Part shown: one piece after another, positions 32,308 through 42,388 of the stretch
Numbering within the stretch: the stretch's first letter is position 1
Layout of the letters: each line of letters begins with the position of its first letter
Assembly: GCA_946902985.2 (NCBI GenBank)
Contig: OX336396.1
Location: 238,158,297 to 238,222,296, forward strand
Origin: Meconema thalassinum
Lineage: Eukaryota > Arthropoda > Insecta > Orthoptera > Tettigoniidae
Length of the DNA: 64,000 nucleotides
Reading direction: 5' to 3'
The notes under the pieces: generated by a model
What the model saw: only the letters and a program-made list of their open reading frames with translations
What the model was told of the DNA's origin: nothing
Database searches by the model: none
Position numbers and translations under genes: made by a program

Positions 32308-32456
32308 ATTCAGAGTACACACACTCTCTCTCTCTCTCACACACACACACAGACTCACACACATACACACACACAGACAGAGACACTTTTTTTTCGCCCT
32401 GTAGTGATCTCATAAGTCTACTTTCATTTTTTGCAAAAATCGAAAGTAGGCTAAAA

Positions 32457-33537
32457 AATGCAAGCCGGTAACCATGGCAACGGAATCTCACAGGTCCATC
32501 TATTGCTGTAAGACGCAATACAATTCCATTTATTACATTACTGAGATAGTTTGCAAACTGCTATGAGGTTATAACGGAACCAAATTAAGCTGTACAATTC
32601 ATCAATGTCATATAATGCGCTTAAGGGGGTCAAGGGGTACTTAAGATTTTTTCACTCGATTTACACGTGCGGGTGTGGTACGGAAGGTCTATTATATCCT
32701 TATCCCTATATTGTTATATTATTATTATTATACTACGGCCTACAACGACGAGACAAAGCTTATTTTCAGCCCCTTGGTGTCAGAAACGAAACTCGGTGCC
32801 CCTAAATAGCCGTAAAGGGTCCCCGAAAACTATATTTGCAGCCTCTAAAACCAACAGTTTCTGAGATATTCCCAGAAAACTAATTTCATTTAATAAACTA
32901 ATGAAGGAATGCAAGCCAGTAACCATCTCCAAAGGTAACATCCAACTTTCCATCTATTTCTGAAATAAGTAAAGCCAGTCCATTTATTAAATTTCTGTGA
33001 ATGTTTGCAAATGGCTATAAGGTTATTACGGAATCAACTAAAACTGTAAAATTCATCAATGCGCTTAAGGGGGTCAAGGGGTACCCTAGATTTTTCTACA
33101 CGACTTAAATGTGCGATATGTCGTACAGAAGGTCTATTATATCTCTAAACAGAAACATTATTTTCAAAAATTCCTGAATTGAAATATTATTTTTTTCTTT
33201 TAGGAATTGGGGCCATTGGAAGCGAGAAACCCTGAATTTTCATGCACCACAAGTCTTTATAATGTATTAAAGAGGTCTTCCTCTGGATGGGGACTTGACA
33301 CAACAGTGAGGGTCAGTTTTTATGTGACGTGTATTGCGTTTCGTCTACGAGGTTTTCAATTTTATTTTCACGTCAGGAAGTACACGTTAGGCAAATTTAG
33401 TTTCAGAGCATATTTTAACTAATCATACTTCTTTGTCGACAAACAAGTTCCAAGCCCAACCATTGCAGCAGTAGCTCAATTGATTACGTCTGGCTATTAA
33501 TACCGAAGACCGTTCGAAGAATGGGTACTTCTGCTAG
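32457..33537 (+). mobile_element. Helitron H5, 3' half
   Basis: It begins inside the family (aatgcaagccggtaaccatgg) directly at the H3 3' end. It runs to the hairpin CCGTTC-gaa-GAATGG and CTAG at 33534-33537, followed by T. One base of the hairpin is changed. It lies head to tail after the H5 copy that ends at 28400, with H3 between them. Confidence 0.72.
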
Positions 33538-34224
33538 TCTAATACTATACTTCCGTGAAAAGTTTATTTTTATTCAATCGGGATGTATGAATCGTACCTA
33601 TTGTGCACGTTAGCTGTGCTAACGAAGCTTTTACGTATTAATGGCAGCTCAGCTGATGATATATGACACCGGCTAAACATCCCAAATATAACCCCATTTT
33701 TGCAAAAGAATCTCTTTCTTCCTTTCCTAATTTTATTTGTCCAAATGTCCCACAATTTGGGACATATTCACGGGTTGGCATCACTGCCTGAGAGGTTCAC
33801 GCAGTCCTGAGATAGTATTCTAGTTACCTTGCCTGGGATGTTAATTGGGTGATTACTTGCATTGGGAGAGTTGTGTGTATGGTGAAATATTAATCGGTGA
33901 GAAATGTATAAGCGAGACCCTACTACTCTATACTGAACAGCTGCTACTGACATGTGATTTACTTCTTTAAAAACAGAACTGTCAATAACTTCAAATCTTT
34001 CAAACTTAATACTTAAACTAAAAAAGCTGTTACTGTGGAAAACAGTCAAATTTCTCCGGAAAAGCGATGGTAATCAGCCATTGCTGAGCTCTAGCGCTCA
34101 GAGCGCATTCTACCGGTCTTCGCGTGAGTTGAAGTCATACAGCAACGTGATAGTGATATCGAAATGTGTGGGGACATGCTTGACGATTGACTTAGGGGTT
34201 TAGCGAACCGTATCCTCGTGCACT
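33538..34224. other. Unassigned 0.7 kb
   Basis: No repeat family of this window, RNA or protein motif recognised. Confidence 0.4.
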
Positions 34225-35080
34225 TGGTTGGTTGGTTCCTCAGTTTAGGGGCTGTGACAACGCGGTCATGTAGCCCCGTGTACTTTGGGTGAGTGAAGAA
34301 TCTGTCTGATAACCGGAGTTAATTTTGATGGCTGTATTAGTGTGTATATCTGTTTTAATTTAAGTAAGTACTCAGACATTGAAGCCTCCGTGGCTTAGGC
34401 GGCAGCACGCCGGCCTCTCACCGCTGGGTCCGTGGTTCAAATCCCGATCACCCCATGTGAGATCTGTGCTGGACAAAACGGAGGCAGACAGGTTTTTCTC
34501 CGGGTACTCCGGTTTTCCCTGTCAACATTTCATTCCAGCAACACTCTCCACTATCGTTTCATTTCATATGTCATTCATTTAATCATTGAGTCAGAGGAGT
34601 GCGACAGGCTTCGGCAGCCGGCACAGTTCATATCCTCGCCGCTAGATGGGGGCTTCTTTCATTCCATTCCTGACCCGGTCGGAGACTGGAAGCAGGCTGT
34701 GTATTTTTCACTCAGACATTGCATTTTTTCAAGTAGTTCCTACTTTTACCGCCAAACGCCACCGTCAACGACCAACTAGTTCAGAACTTAGTTACCAGAT
34801 GCCACCGCAGTTGGCTCTTGATGAACGTAGGAACCTAAGAACGTTAGTCAAATGTTCACCCTATATATAATTTAGCTTCACACAGGTGTAATTAGTGGAA
34901 GGTTCTTTAACATGCCATTACTCTATGACATGGGACCGCCGGCTTTACTTCCCCTCCGAAGGAAAGCATACTGAGGGATTTTTAACATTCTTAAAAAATC
35001 CGACGACTTCGGCCGGGTTTGAACCCGCGATCTTGGGCATAGATGCTCAGCATGCTACCAACTACACCACCGAAGCCGCC
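34225..35080 (-). mobile_element. SINE family B, split by SINE A
   Basis: Tail at 34225-34369 (ttggttcctcagtttagggg ... tctgtttt), body and head at 34722-35080. The head on the minus strand reads GGCTTCGGTGGTGTAGTTGG with B box GCGGGTTCAAACCCGG, the best B box of this family here. The SINE A insertion site carries the duplication ACTCAGACATTG. The uninterrupted equivalent is at 47.3-47.8 kb. Confidence 0.9.
34382..34709 (+). mobile_element. SINE family A, complete, with 12-bp target duplication
   Basis: Head aagcctccgtggcttaggcg, B box GTGGTTCAAATCCC, body 'ctccgggtactccggttttc', 3' end 'actggaagcaggctgtg'. It is flanked by ACTCAGACATTG at 34370-34381 and 34710-34721. Length 328 bp. The A and B boxes look intact, so it could be transcribed by RNA polymerase III (inference). 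Confidence 0.93.
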
Positions 35081-35094
35081 GTCGTGCACTTGTA

Positions 35095-35330
35095 TGTGTA
35101 GAATGTGTCTATAACCAGTGTTATTGTGATGACTGCATTTGTAAGACAAATGAAGATAGGGAAGGAGGCGATCTTAGCCTTAAGTTAGGAACCATCCCAG
35201 TATTTTTCTTTGAGTAGAAGTGGGGAAACTACGGAAAACCACTTCCAAGATGACCGAGTTGGGAATCGAACCACAGCCAAGAATGCTAGCCGCTCCTCAG
35301 TGCGTCATGCACAATACATTGTTGCTATCC
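35095..35330 (-). mobile_element. SINE family C, partial
   Basis: It matches the family C body (gtgtagaatgtgtctataac; 'tagaagtggggaaactacgg') and part of the head (cagccaagaatgctagccgc) but lacks the clean B box. It abuts the family B copy on the left. Confidence 0.65.
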
Positions 35331-35694
35331 CTTGAGGCCCGGTCTTGTTACAGCAAATACAGTAGAAACCCGCTTATCCGAAGCTCCGTGTTAACTGTGG
35401 CATTCATTTTATCAACGTAATTAATTAAATTAGCGTTAAAATTCAGAATAACGTGCTGCTAGTAACGATAGTAACGAATTAGCCCAACACCCCTCAAGTT
35501 GAGTGTGCTGGAGAGTCCATATTGACCAGGGTTTCCCAAACGTTTTGTGATAATCGCCCACTTTCGTGATTTATAATTTGTTTTCGCCCACCTCATTTCA
35601 AAAAACGCACAAATCTTAAAACTACTAACACATACATTCAAATATCTACATATAAGTTGAAAAATTAGAATTTTTTCGGCCATTTTTCTTAATA

Positions 35695-36390
35695 GTGTTA
35701 CGTGTTAGCCCTAGTAGCACGTTCGTAAATTGGATCACAGTAGGTAGAAAGCACAACACAATTGGCCCTTTAAAGAAATACGTTTTATTGTAGGTCTGGC
35801 AATTTTCAGTACACCTCAATCACCTGGAAAGCAATGGGCAGTCTCAGAGAGGTTCCTCCCTTATGGAGTTCACTCACCTGCTTTTCAATTGCTCGCCCAG
35901 TTAACCCTTAATTATTAGGTAGACTCGTTCCTCTCTAGAAGTAACGGCACTCTTCCTCGTGTAAACAAGCCACAGCCTGACACTCACTTGTTCTGAATGT
36001 ACACTGTCTCACCGTCCGCAGGCTAGGAAAACAGTCCACTGCGTTTCGCAATCCACACAGCACTTCACCGCAATGCAATAGCCTCTGTCGCACTGGAAAA
36101 CACACTCACTCGCTCATAAACACAGTCCTCAAAAACTCGCTCCCCTCGCTGGCCATGTCGCTTATATAGCGGGGCTGGTGACTCAATGGATGTTTCCAGA
36201 GCAGTCCAGGATTCACAGCTTCTCGAAAGTTCAATTTCTGGGTGAGCTGCGTAGTTTCTAGACCGTGCCCTTTTGTTCTTACAGCCCTGTTGCGTAAGGC
36301 GCTCGCAACACACAGTCTGGAATAGGCTGGGGCGGCCTGAGTCATGCGCTGGCGACGAAACTGTCTATAAATTCGTAATGATATGTACAT
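35695..36390 (-). mobile_element. Possible solo LTR
   Basis: About 0.7 kb that on the minus strand starts TGTACAT and ends GTAACA, with a TATA box (TATATAAG) and, about 390 bp downstream, an AATAAA-type signal in CAATAAAACG. Promoter then polyadenylation signal within one non-coding block is LTR-like. I found no target duplication, because the right edge is replaced by H4, and no second LTR, so this is tentative. Confidence 0.4.
36171..36178 (-). promoter_or_regulatory. TATA box of the possible solo LTR
   Basis: TATATAAG on the minus strand in a GC-rich setting (cccgc before, cgacatgg after). The matching polyadenylation signal is at 35781-35790 on the same strand. Confidence 0.4.
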
Positions 36391-36392
36391 TA

Positions 36393-37246
36393 TTAGCCTA
36401 CTTTTCACATTTTGCAAAAATAGAGACAGTATTTATTAACAGTTGGCAGCCCTGGTTCCTCTTAAGAATCGGCATAGTCATATCTCTTATGGTACACATA
36501 GCACACACGAAATTTGGTTGAAATCCAAATGATAGTACAGAAATTACATGTATTTAAAGTTGGACCTCTCAGCAGGCTTAGAATCATGTTGGCATCACTG
36601 AGGTATATAATTTATTCCAAATTAATATAGAATGTCAGGTACTATACGTGTGCCTAGTTTAAAGCTGTCGGCTTGCATACTTTCTGATACATGGGTATTT
36701 GGATTTTAAAAAATGAGAGCATTTATTAACAGTTGGCAGCCTTGGTGGCTCATAAGAATACGCTCAGTCATATCTGTTTATGTACACATACCACATACGA
36801 AATTTGGTTGAAATCCAATTGATAGTGTAGAAGTTATATGCAGTTAAAATTTTGACCTATCAGCAGGCTTATACTCATTTTGGCAACACTGCCATGTACG
36901 GCCTCCTGGAAATTAAATTGCAATATTATTATCTATACGTGTGCCAATTTTGAAATAGCTCCCATTCATACCTTCCAAGATATCCAACATGGAGCTCAAA
37001 TTTCATTTGCAATTTTTCAGCAGTTGGTAGCACTGACAACATTTTCAAATATGGCCGTGAGATATTCACGTATAGGTCTTTACTCCTACCAAATTTTGTT
37101 TCGATTGCTGCAGCCGTTTAGGAGTTGATAGGGGGGGACACACACACAGCCAGACAGACAGACAGACAAAAGGACTGACAGACATTTGCCCGATCTCATA
37201 AGTCTACTTTTTCCTCAATTTTGCAAAATGTGAAAAGTAGGCTAAA
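36393..37246 (+). mobile_element. Helentron-like element H4, left copy with perfect inverted ends
   Basis: Unlike the other copies it has near-perfect terminal inverted repeats of about 25 bp: TTAGCCTACTTTTCACATTT at the left, its reverse at 37222-37246. The interior repeats two modules with 'aacagttggcagcc' (36438 and 36729) and ends with a GACA microsatellite before 'ctcataagtctacttt'. The left end looks like a reversed H4 3' end joined to a 5'-truncated copy. Confidence 0.7.
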
Positions 37247-37249
37247 AAT

Positions 37250-38638
37250 TAGGAGAAAGTAGACTTATGAGATTGGGCAAATGTGTGTCTGTCTGTCTGT
37301 CCTTCTGTCTGTCTGTCTGACTGTGTGTGTGTCGTCCCCCCCCTATCAACTCTTAAACGGCTGCAGCAATCGAAACAAAATTTGGTAGGAGTAAATATCT
37401 ATACCTGAATATCTCATGGCCGTATTTGAAAATTATGTCAGTGCTACCAACTGCTGAAAATTCGCAATTGAAATCTGAGCTCCATGTTGGATATCTTGGA
37501 AGGTATGAATGGGAGCTTTTTCAAAATTGGCACACGTATAGATAATAATATTGTAGTTTAATTTCCAGGAGGCCATTCATGGCAGTGTTGCCAAAATGTT
37601 TCTAAGCATGCTGGTAGGTCCAAATTTTAAATGCATGTAACTTCTACACTATCAATTGGATTTCAACCAAATTTCGTATGTGCTATGTGTACATAAACAG
37701 ATATGACTGGGCGTCATGACCAGGGCTGCCAACTGTTAATAAATGCTCTCAATTTTTTAAACCAAATACCCATATATCAGAAAGTATGCAAGCCGACAGC
37801 TTGTAACTATGCACACGTATAGTACCTGACATTCTATATTAATTTGGAGTAACTTATATACCTCAGTGCTACCAACATGATTCTAGGCCTGCTGAGAGGT
37901 CAAACTTTAAATACATATAACTTCTATACTATCATTTGGATTTCAACCAAATTTCGTGTGTGCTATGTGTACTATAACAGATATGACTATGCCGATTCTT
38001 AAGAGTAACCAGGGCTGCCAACTGTTAATAAATACTGTCTCTATTTTTGTTACCCTAATATCAATATATCAGAAAGTATGCAAGCCAATAGCTCTAAACT
38101 TTGCACACGTATAGTACCTGGCATTCTAGATTAATTTGGAGTAACTAATATAGGCCTACGCCAGTGCTGCCAACATGATTCTAAGCCTGCTGATAGGTCC
38201 AATTTTAAAATGATTGTAACTTCTATACTAACTAATGGATTTCAATCAACGTTGATACAACTATAGATCATATTATTTCAGGTTATTTCTGACAAAAACA
38301 TGTATGTCATTGTTGCCAACATGATTTTACGCGCGCTGTTAGATCCAATGTTTAACTGCATATAACGTCCATGCTATCCATTGGACTTCAACCATATTTT
38401 ATATTCTGTACCTTAAGAGATGGAACTAAGAATATATTCAGTCACCAGGGCTGCCAACTGTAGTTCTCTAAGAGGCTACATTATGCCAGCTATACAGTAT
38501 TTCGAACTAATTAGAAATTTCGATATTACCAACCTAATTTCATCATTATTCTAGATTGATCCATATAGATTAATCATTGGCATGAATCTTAAATTTTAAG
38601 AAAAGTAGGCTCTTTAGTTCGTCACGGAACTTCTTGTT
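37250..38638 (-). mobile_element. Helentron-like element H4, right copy, tail-to-tail with the left copy
   Basis: Minus-strand orientation. The 5' end at the right is AACAAGA + hairpin AGTTC-cgtgac-GAACT + AGCCTACTTTTC (subterminal). It has three to four modules with 'ggctgccaactgttaataaa'. The 3' end starts at 37250, directly opposite the left copy's 3' end, so the two form an inverted repeat of about 830 bp arms with a loop of about 35 bp. Confidence 0.75.
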
Positions 38639-39138
38639 TTTATTTAGTTGTAATTATGTATATTAACAATTTACAAATAATAGGCCTAAAAAGGAATAAC
38701 AATTAATGAAATAAATTATAGAAAAAATTAAAATTATAACTACATGAATTTTATATCTAATTAATTAAACAACATGATTACCTATGTCTAATTAATGTGA
38801 GGGGTGGATTTGATGAGTTTCAATCAATTTGTTGACGTCAGGAGCCATTTTTGTTACAAAAAATGCAAGATCTCCTCACTTTTCAATTTATAACCTATTT
38901 CTAAATTTCGTGGCAAGATTATTTGATATAATTAAATTACTTGTTTGCAATTTTTTTTATTCCTTGTTTGTATGGTCAAAAACTTCTCAGTCATATGGTA
39001 TATTTAAAAAACTGAATCATTTGCCCACCACATTTTTTGTTTTCAAATCGCCCATCGAATTCACATTCTGTCAGTTTAGCCCACTGGCGAATCTCTGATA
39101 TAGACGAACTTCGGCAGGGATCGGAGCCGTTCATTGAT

Positions 39139-39470
39139 GAAATGAAAATCCACAGCCTGCTTCCAGTCTCCGACCAGGTCAGGAATGGAATGAATGAAGC
39201 CCCCAACTAGCGGCGAGAATATGAACTGTGCCGGCTGCCGAGGCCTGACGCACTCCTCTGGGGCAATGATTAAATGAATGACAGATGAAATGAAATGATA
39301 GTGGAGAGTGTTGCTGGAATGAAATTTTGACAGGGAAAACCGGAGTACCCGGAGAAAAACCTGTCTGCCTCCGTTTTGTCCAATACAGATCTCACATGGA
39401 ATGACCGGGATTTGAACCACGGACCCAGCGGTGAGAGGCCAGCGTGCTGCCGCCTAAGCCACGGAGGCTT
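39139..39470 (-). mobile_element. SINE family A, complete
   Basis: Full copy on the minus strand. The plus strand shows the B box as gggatttgaaccac and the head end as aagccacggaggctt. Flanked by CGTTCATTGAT at 39128-39138 and 39471-39481. It lies in the pogo-like MITE but outside hAT-4. Length 332 bp. Confidence 0.93.
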
Positions 39471-39659
39471 CGTTCATTGATATTTATTCAAATTAAAAGT
39501 CCCGCGTCACCGCGTGTTGCTTCGCTTGCTCGACTAGTTGTATTTCGACGTTTATACACACGTAGCATCGTTTTATGTGCTGTTGTTTTGTGATTCGTTG
39601 AATCTCGGTCCCAATTACCTCGGATAAGCGGGTTTCTACTGTACTAGTGAATGAAATGA

Positions 39660-39830
39660 AGTGTCGAGTGGCCTCCTGGGAGGCCTGGTGCAGGTCTTTT
39701 GAATTTACGTCTGTAAGCGACCTGCAAGTTGTAATGGAGACGTCACAGTACCTAGTCTTCGAGTTAAGGTCCTTACGGCTTGTCCGATCAGCATGCAGGG
39801 CTGGGCACCGCGGTCATCAGCCCTCGTAAC
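39660..39830 (+). mobile_element. SINE-like fragment, family G
   Basis: Contains ggcctcctgggaggcctggt then 'gcaggtcttttgaatttacg' and 'gtaagcgacctgc', a block that I associate with an abundant insect SINE body. No tRNA-like head is visible in this copy. Confidence 0.4.
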
Positions 39831-39971
39831 AAAGTTATAGTACACATGTTTGTTTAAAAAAAAAGGTGGGCACCTGAAATAGAAAACACATTAATATAAT
39901 TAACAAAATAAAGTAAAGATAATATGTAAAAGTAAATAAATAAATACAATTCCTCTGAGTCACACAATACT

Positions 39972-40690
39972 GGTTGGTTATGGTCTTCGACAGCGCGGTC
40001 ATGTAACCCCGTGCACTTTGGGTGTGTGTAGAATCTGTCTATTTGCGGCGTATATGGCAACAGAAAAGAGGTTAGGTTAAGATGAGTGAGTTTTGATTCA
40101 GTGCTACCAATAAAACAATATTTTGTGGAAAACAAATAAATTAACAATAAGGGAGGAGAACACTAATTTAGACAAGAACCAACAATAATTCGATAAAACG
40201 CAAGGTCAATTTCAAGGACATTTACATATAATTAATCTAAAACATGTACATATTAAAAATATGTTCCTTAGATAACCGATGTTAATTGTAATGGCTGTAT
40301 TAGTGAAGTGTTATCTGTTTTTAATTCAAGTAAGGACTGCAGACATTCAATTTTCAAGTAGTTCCTACTTTTGCCACCAAACGCCACCGTCGATGACAAC
40401 TAGTTGTGAACTTGGTTACTAGATGCCACGGCAGTCGGCTCCTAGTGATGTACTTTAGAACCTAAGAGCGTTAGTCAAATCTAACTTATAATTTAGCTTC
40501 AAACGAGTGTAATTGGTAGAAGGTTCTTGTGCATGCCATAAATCTATGACATGGGACCGCCGGCTTTACTTCCCCTCCGAAGGAAGGCATACTGAGGGAT
40601 TTTTAACGCTCTTAAAAAATCCGACGAATTGGGCCGGGTTTGAACCCGCGACCTTGGGCATAGATGATACCAACTACACCACCGAAGCCA
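39972..40690 (-). mobile_element. SINE family B with a 228-bp AT-rich insertion
   Basis: The tail (ggttatggtcttcgacagcg) is broken after 'gaatctgtct' at 40041 and resumes at 40270 with 'gataaccgatgttaattg'. Body and head follow to 40690 (minus head: TTCGGTGGTGTAGTTGG; B box GCGGGTTCAAACCCGG). The insert at 40042-40269 has no recognised relatives in the window. The part of the head between the boxes is shortened. Confidence 0.82.
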
Positions 40691-40825
40691 CTTGACCCAA
40701 ATTCCACCTCTAGTCGTGAGCGTTATTTCTTCTTGAGCAACAATGTTGTTAGTTGAACAACGATTTACACACAGTACAGTATTTGAAATTGTAGCTTTCT
40801 TTACAGTTCAGTATCTTGGCTTCTA

Positions 40826-40868
40826 AAAGGAAAGGGTCGATAACCTACATGTTAGGCCCCTTAAAACA
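40826..40868 (-). repeat. Short copy of the 'ttgttttaaggggcctaac' repeat
   Basis: Matches the beginning of the repeat at 18147 in reverse (gataacctacatgttaggcc, then ccttaaaaca). The rest of 40691-41144 is unassigned. Confidence 0.55.
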
Positions 40869-41144
40869 GGCTGTTCCAAATCCACGTGTTTGAGTATGAG
40901 TACACGCGGGTACTCAGCAGTGATGCAAGGAGCACGGTTGGAGAGGAACTGGGGTGGTAGCCAATACGTCACTGGGCGAAGGACATAACACAAGTCCATG
41001 TACTTCCTGCCAGTCTTGATGTATCAACCGCGCAGTGACGGCAGCCCCCACAGCAGAGCTGTAATGCATGTTGCAGGTTTACTCAGGCAAGGCGGCGAGT
41101 ACTCCGCTGCTCACCGGCGAGCCGCTTGGCTGGAACAGCCTGCC

Positions 41145-42388
41145 TTAAAACAACAGGTCTGTGCGATTCACTTGAGAAATAGACAAGCTAGGAAGAAACT
41201 GGAAGTAACTTGGAGGGGAAAACAACTACAACACTTTTTTTTTTAGCGTATGGCTTTTTAGTGCCGGGAGTGTCCGAGGACATGTTCGGCTCGCCAGTTT
41301 TGTAGCTACTTCGAGACGGACACCCAATGGGTGAGCTACAAGTACCGTTGGGGAGGAAAGTTGGAATGTAAGGACGAGGAGGTGGAAGGTAGCGGCTGTG
41401 GCCTATAGTTAGGGACCAACCCCGGCATTTGCCTGGAAGGAAGATGGGAAACCACAGAAGACCATCTTCAAGGTTGCCGGCGGAGGGATTCGAACCTCCT
41501 CGCCTCCCGGATGTGAGTGACTGCCATCAGTCATGCCGTAACGACCACGGCTAACTCACCCGGTACTACAACACTGTGACACTCCTACATACCTCGGAGT
41601 AAAGCCCGACCGCTCATTCACGTTCAAAGACCATTGCGAGAATATGAAGCTCAAAGTCTGCAGCCGAAATAATATCATACGCAAGCTCACTAACAGCACA
41701 TGGGGGGGGGGCTCAACCAAGTGTACTACGTACGTCTGCTCTAGTTCTATGTTCCTCCACTGCAGAATATGCAGCACCAGTCTGGCAGAACTCCGCACAC
41801 GCCAGGAATGTTGACACCGCTCTCAACGAGACAGGCCGCATTATGACAGGTTGTCTACGACCAACTTCAGTTGACAAAATCTACCATCTTGTAGGTATAG
41901 CACCTCCGGATATTAGAAGAAGAACAGCGGCAGAGGTTGAGAAGAACAAACAGGAAAATGATCCTAGGCATCCCATGTTTGGAAGTGAAGCATCACGTCC
42001 CAGGTTGAAGTCAAGAAAAAGCTTTCTTCGAACAACTGAAGAAATTACAACAACATCTTCCGCTCGCCGTATAGAGCTATGGCGAAACAGGACACCTGGA
42101 AGTAATGGAAAAAACCGAAAGGAAGAGCCGGCTGCTGGTTTTCAACTACCTTACCAGACGTGGATGACGTTGAACAGGCTGCGAACTGGAGTGACGCGGT
42201 GCAAACAAAATTTGAAGCGGTGGCGCTACATTACTGAATATGCAACCTGCGAATGTGGAGATATTCAAGATGTTGAACACCTCTTAGTCTGCCCGAACTT
42301 GCCTGAAGCCTGCACGCTGGATGACCTGGTTTCAGCAAATGCTCGTGCAATCAAGGCTGCCGAGTTCTGGGCCTCAAAATCGATTTGA
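41145..42388 (+). pseudogene. LINE ORF2 C-terminal part, interrupted by SINE D
   Basis: Before the SINE, QVCAIHLRNRQARKKLEVTW (about 41157-41216); after it, TPTYLGVKPDRSFTFKDH, then frame breaks, then a 181-codon frame (41843-42388). That frame contains APPDIRRRTAAEVEK, PRLKSRKSF, MTLNRLRTGVTRCK and a C-x-C-x(7)-H tail motif (CECGDIQDVEHLLVCPN). The YLGV-D-x-LT(F/Y)K block and the Cys/His tail are typical of R1/Jockey-group LINE ORF2 ends. The reverse-transcriptase core is not present. Several frameshifts make it non-functional. Confidence 0.8.
41236..41564 (-). mobile_element. SINE family D, complete, inside a LINE ORF
   Basis: On the minus strand the head is ACCGGGTGAGTTAGCCGTGG, the B box is a perfect GGTTCGAATCC, and the 3' end is AGCCATACGC followed by an A tract (the T run at 41235-41244). 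Flanked by ACTACAACACT at 41225-41235 and 41565-41575. Removing it rejoins the LINE frame (GKQLQH into DTPTYLGV). Both polymerase III boxes look intact. Confidence 0.93.

Larger units (their letters stand above)
28421..32456 (+). mobile_element. Helentron-like element H3, long copy split by a hAT
   Basis: The 5' end is AACAAG + hairpin ATGTTC-agtaaa-GAACAT + AGCCTACTTTC. Five modules of about 295 bp begin near 28566, 28862, 29160, 29452 and 29747, each with 'ctagtgctacctctgtacc'. The 3' end after the hAT insert has TC/AC microsatellites, 'ctcataagtctactttc' and GAAAGTAGGCTAAAA at 32443-32456. Net length is about 1.58 kb. The 16.2-kb copy differs in module number, so modules expand or contract. 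Confidence 0.72.
35527..39097. mobile_element. hAT-type element hAT-4 inside the pogo-like MITE
   Basis: Left terminus CAGGGTTTCCCAAACG; right terminus (reversed) CAGAGATTCGCCAGTG, an imperfect pair. The subterminal 'atcgcccac' (left) and 'gtttgcccacc'/'aatcgcccatcg' (right) also correspond. Flanking 8-bp repeats are ATATTGAC (35519-35526) and ATATAGAC (39098-39105), matching at 7 of 8. It contains a possible solo LTR and the H4 palindrome. Confidence 0.7.
35360..39641. mobile_element. pogo/Tigger-like DNA transposon, non-coding, 4.3 kb with inserts
   Basis: Termini CAGTAGAAACCCGCTTATCC at 35360 and its reverse ending at 39641, about 22 matching bases, flanked by TA on each side (35358-35359, 39642-39643). 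Such ends with a TA duplication are typical of the pogo branch of Tc1/mariner. Net of the hAT (3.6 kb) and SINE A it is under 400 bp, a MITE. No transposase remains. Confidence 0.85.
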
